Shown: positions 21,721 through 21,779 of the stretch, piece after piece
How the letters are laid out: each line of letters begins with the position of its first letter
Position numbering within the stretch: position 1 is the stretch's first letter
Source of the DNA: a virus
IMG/VR virus record: IMGVR_UViG_3300047089_000076
Span: 1-21,779 of that record
Reading direction: 5' to 3' (one strand)
Length of the DNA stretch: 21,779 bases
Made by a program: the position numbers and the translations under genes
Notes under the pieces: generated by a model
The model's database searches: none
Told to the model about the DNA's origin: nothing
The model's input: only the letters and a program-made list of their open reading frames with translations

Positions 21721-21779
21721 ATGCCCTTCTTCAACACCGGCAACGCGCAGTGGGACCAGGGCTTCAACACGCTGGGCGG
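21721..21779 (+). CDS. 5' start of the next virion gene (partial)
   Basis: ATG 21721 opens a frame (MPFFNTGNAQWDQGFNTLGG...) that runs off the right edge after about 19 codons. GAGG (21705-21708) lies 12 bases upstream. By analogy with T7 order it might be a gp15/gp16-type internal core protein, but the visible part shows only an aromatic, Asn/Gly-rich start. Too short for assignment. Confidence 0.5.
   Translation, partial: MPFFNTGNAQWDQGFNTLG

Overview
This window is part of a GC-rich tailed-phage genome (or prophage late region). All credible genes lie on the + strand and are tightly packed, often with 1- to 4-base stop/start overlaps (ATGA, GTGA, TGATG). The layout is that of a short-tailed (podovirus-type) phage. 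It has a large TerL, a very large portal (about 788 aa), scaffold, major capsid, tail adaptor, tail nozzle, an acetyltransferase-like T7 gp13-type protein and Gln/Ala-rich internal virion proteins. No long-tail genes (tape measure, major tail tube) are visible. No integrase, repressor, RNA polymerase, DNA polymerase, tRNA or CRISPR array was seen, so lifestyle and the replication/transcription class cannot be decided from this window. The host is probably a GC-rich Gram-negative bacterium. A protein ending in a PEP-CTERM-like sorting signal hints at a host with an exosortase system, but the species cannot be named.

Layout. 1-86: tail end of an unidentified gene. 87-389: the largest gene-free stretch, with a 46-bp tandem duplication, small palindromes and a perfect 8-bp stem/3-nt loop hairpin just before the first ribosome binding site; it looks like the control region of the late cluster. 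390-7955: a host-recognition block. It holds a tail fibre with a virion-anchor N-terminus, a second fibre with a repeated module, a lectin-like (ConA/LamG-type) protein, a SPRY-like protein with three TQVALEHW-type repeats, a fibre with a self-cleaving S74 chaperone domain, two Ig-like proteins and a Pro/Gly-rich repeat protein. 7982-8668: an exported protein with a PEP-CTERM-like tail. 8665-12759: TerL, a small membrane protein and the portal. 12756-13728: a small cassette holding a candidate peptidoglycan hydrolase of the BPSL0067 type, a one-segment membrane protein (holin candidate), a Cys-rich mini-protein and a small acidic protein. 13729-13864: gene-free, possibly a promoter region. 13865-16089: scaffold and major capsid, followed by a strong terminator-like hairpin. 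16169-21779: a small basic protein, an unidentified protein, tail adaptor, nozzle, gp13-like protein, two internal virion proteins and the first codons of a further gene.

How it fits together. TerL pumps DNA through the portal into a shell built by scaffold and capsid; adaptor and nozzle close the tail; internal virion proteins are probably ejected to make a channel; the 390-7955 block supplies adsorption proteins; the cassette after the portal is the best candidate for lysis. The gene order from portal to internal proteins parallels T7-like phages, but the portal is P22/N4-sized and TerL lies directly upstream of it, so the genome is a mosaic. A heptamer, GGGACCA, is strongly enriched on the + strand from terL onward and absent on that strand from the fibre block, which also suggests that the two halves have different histories.
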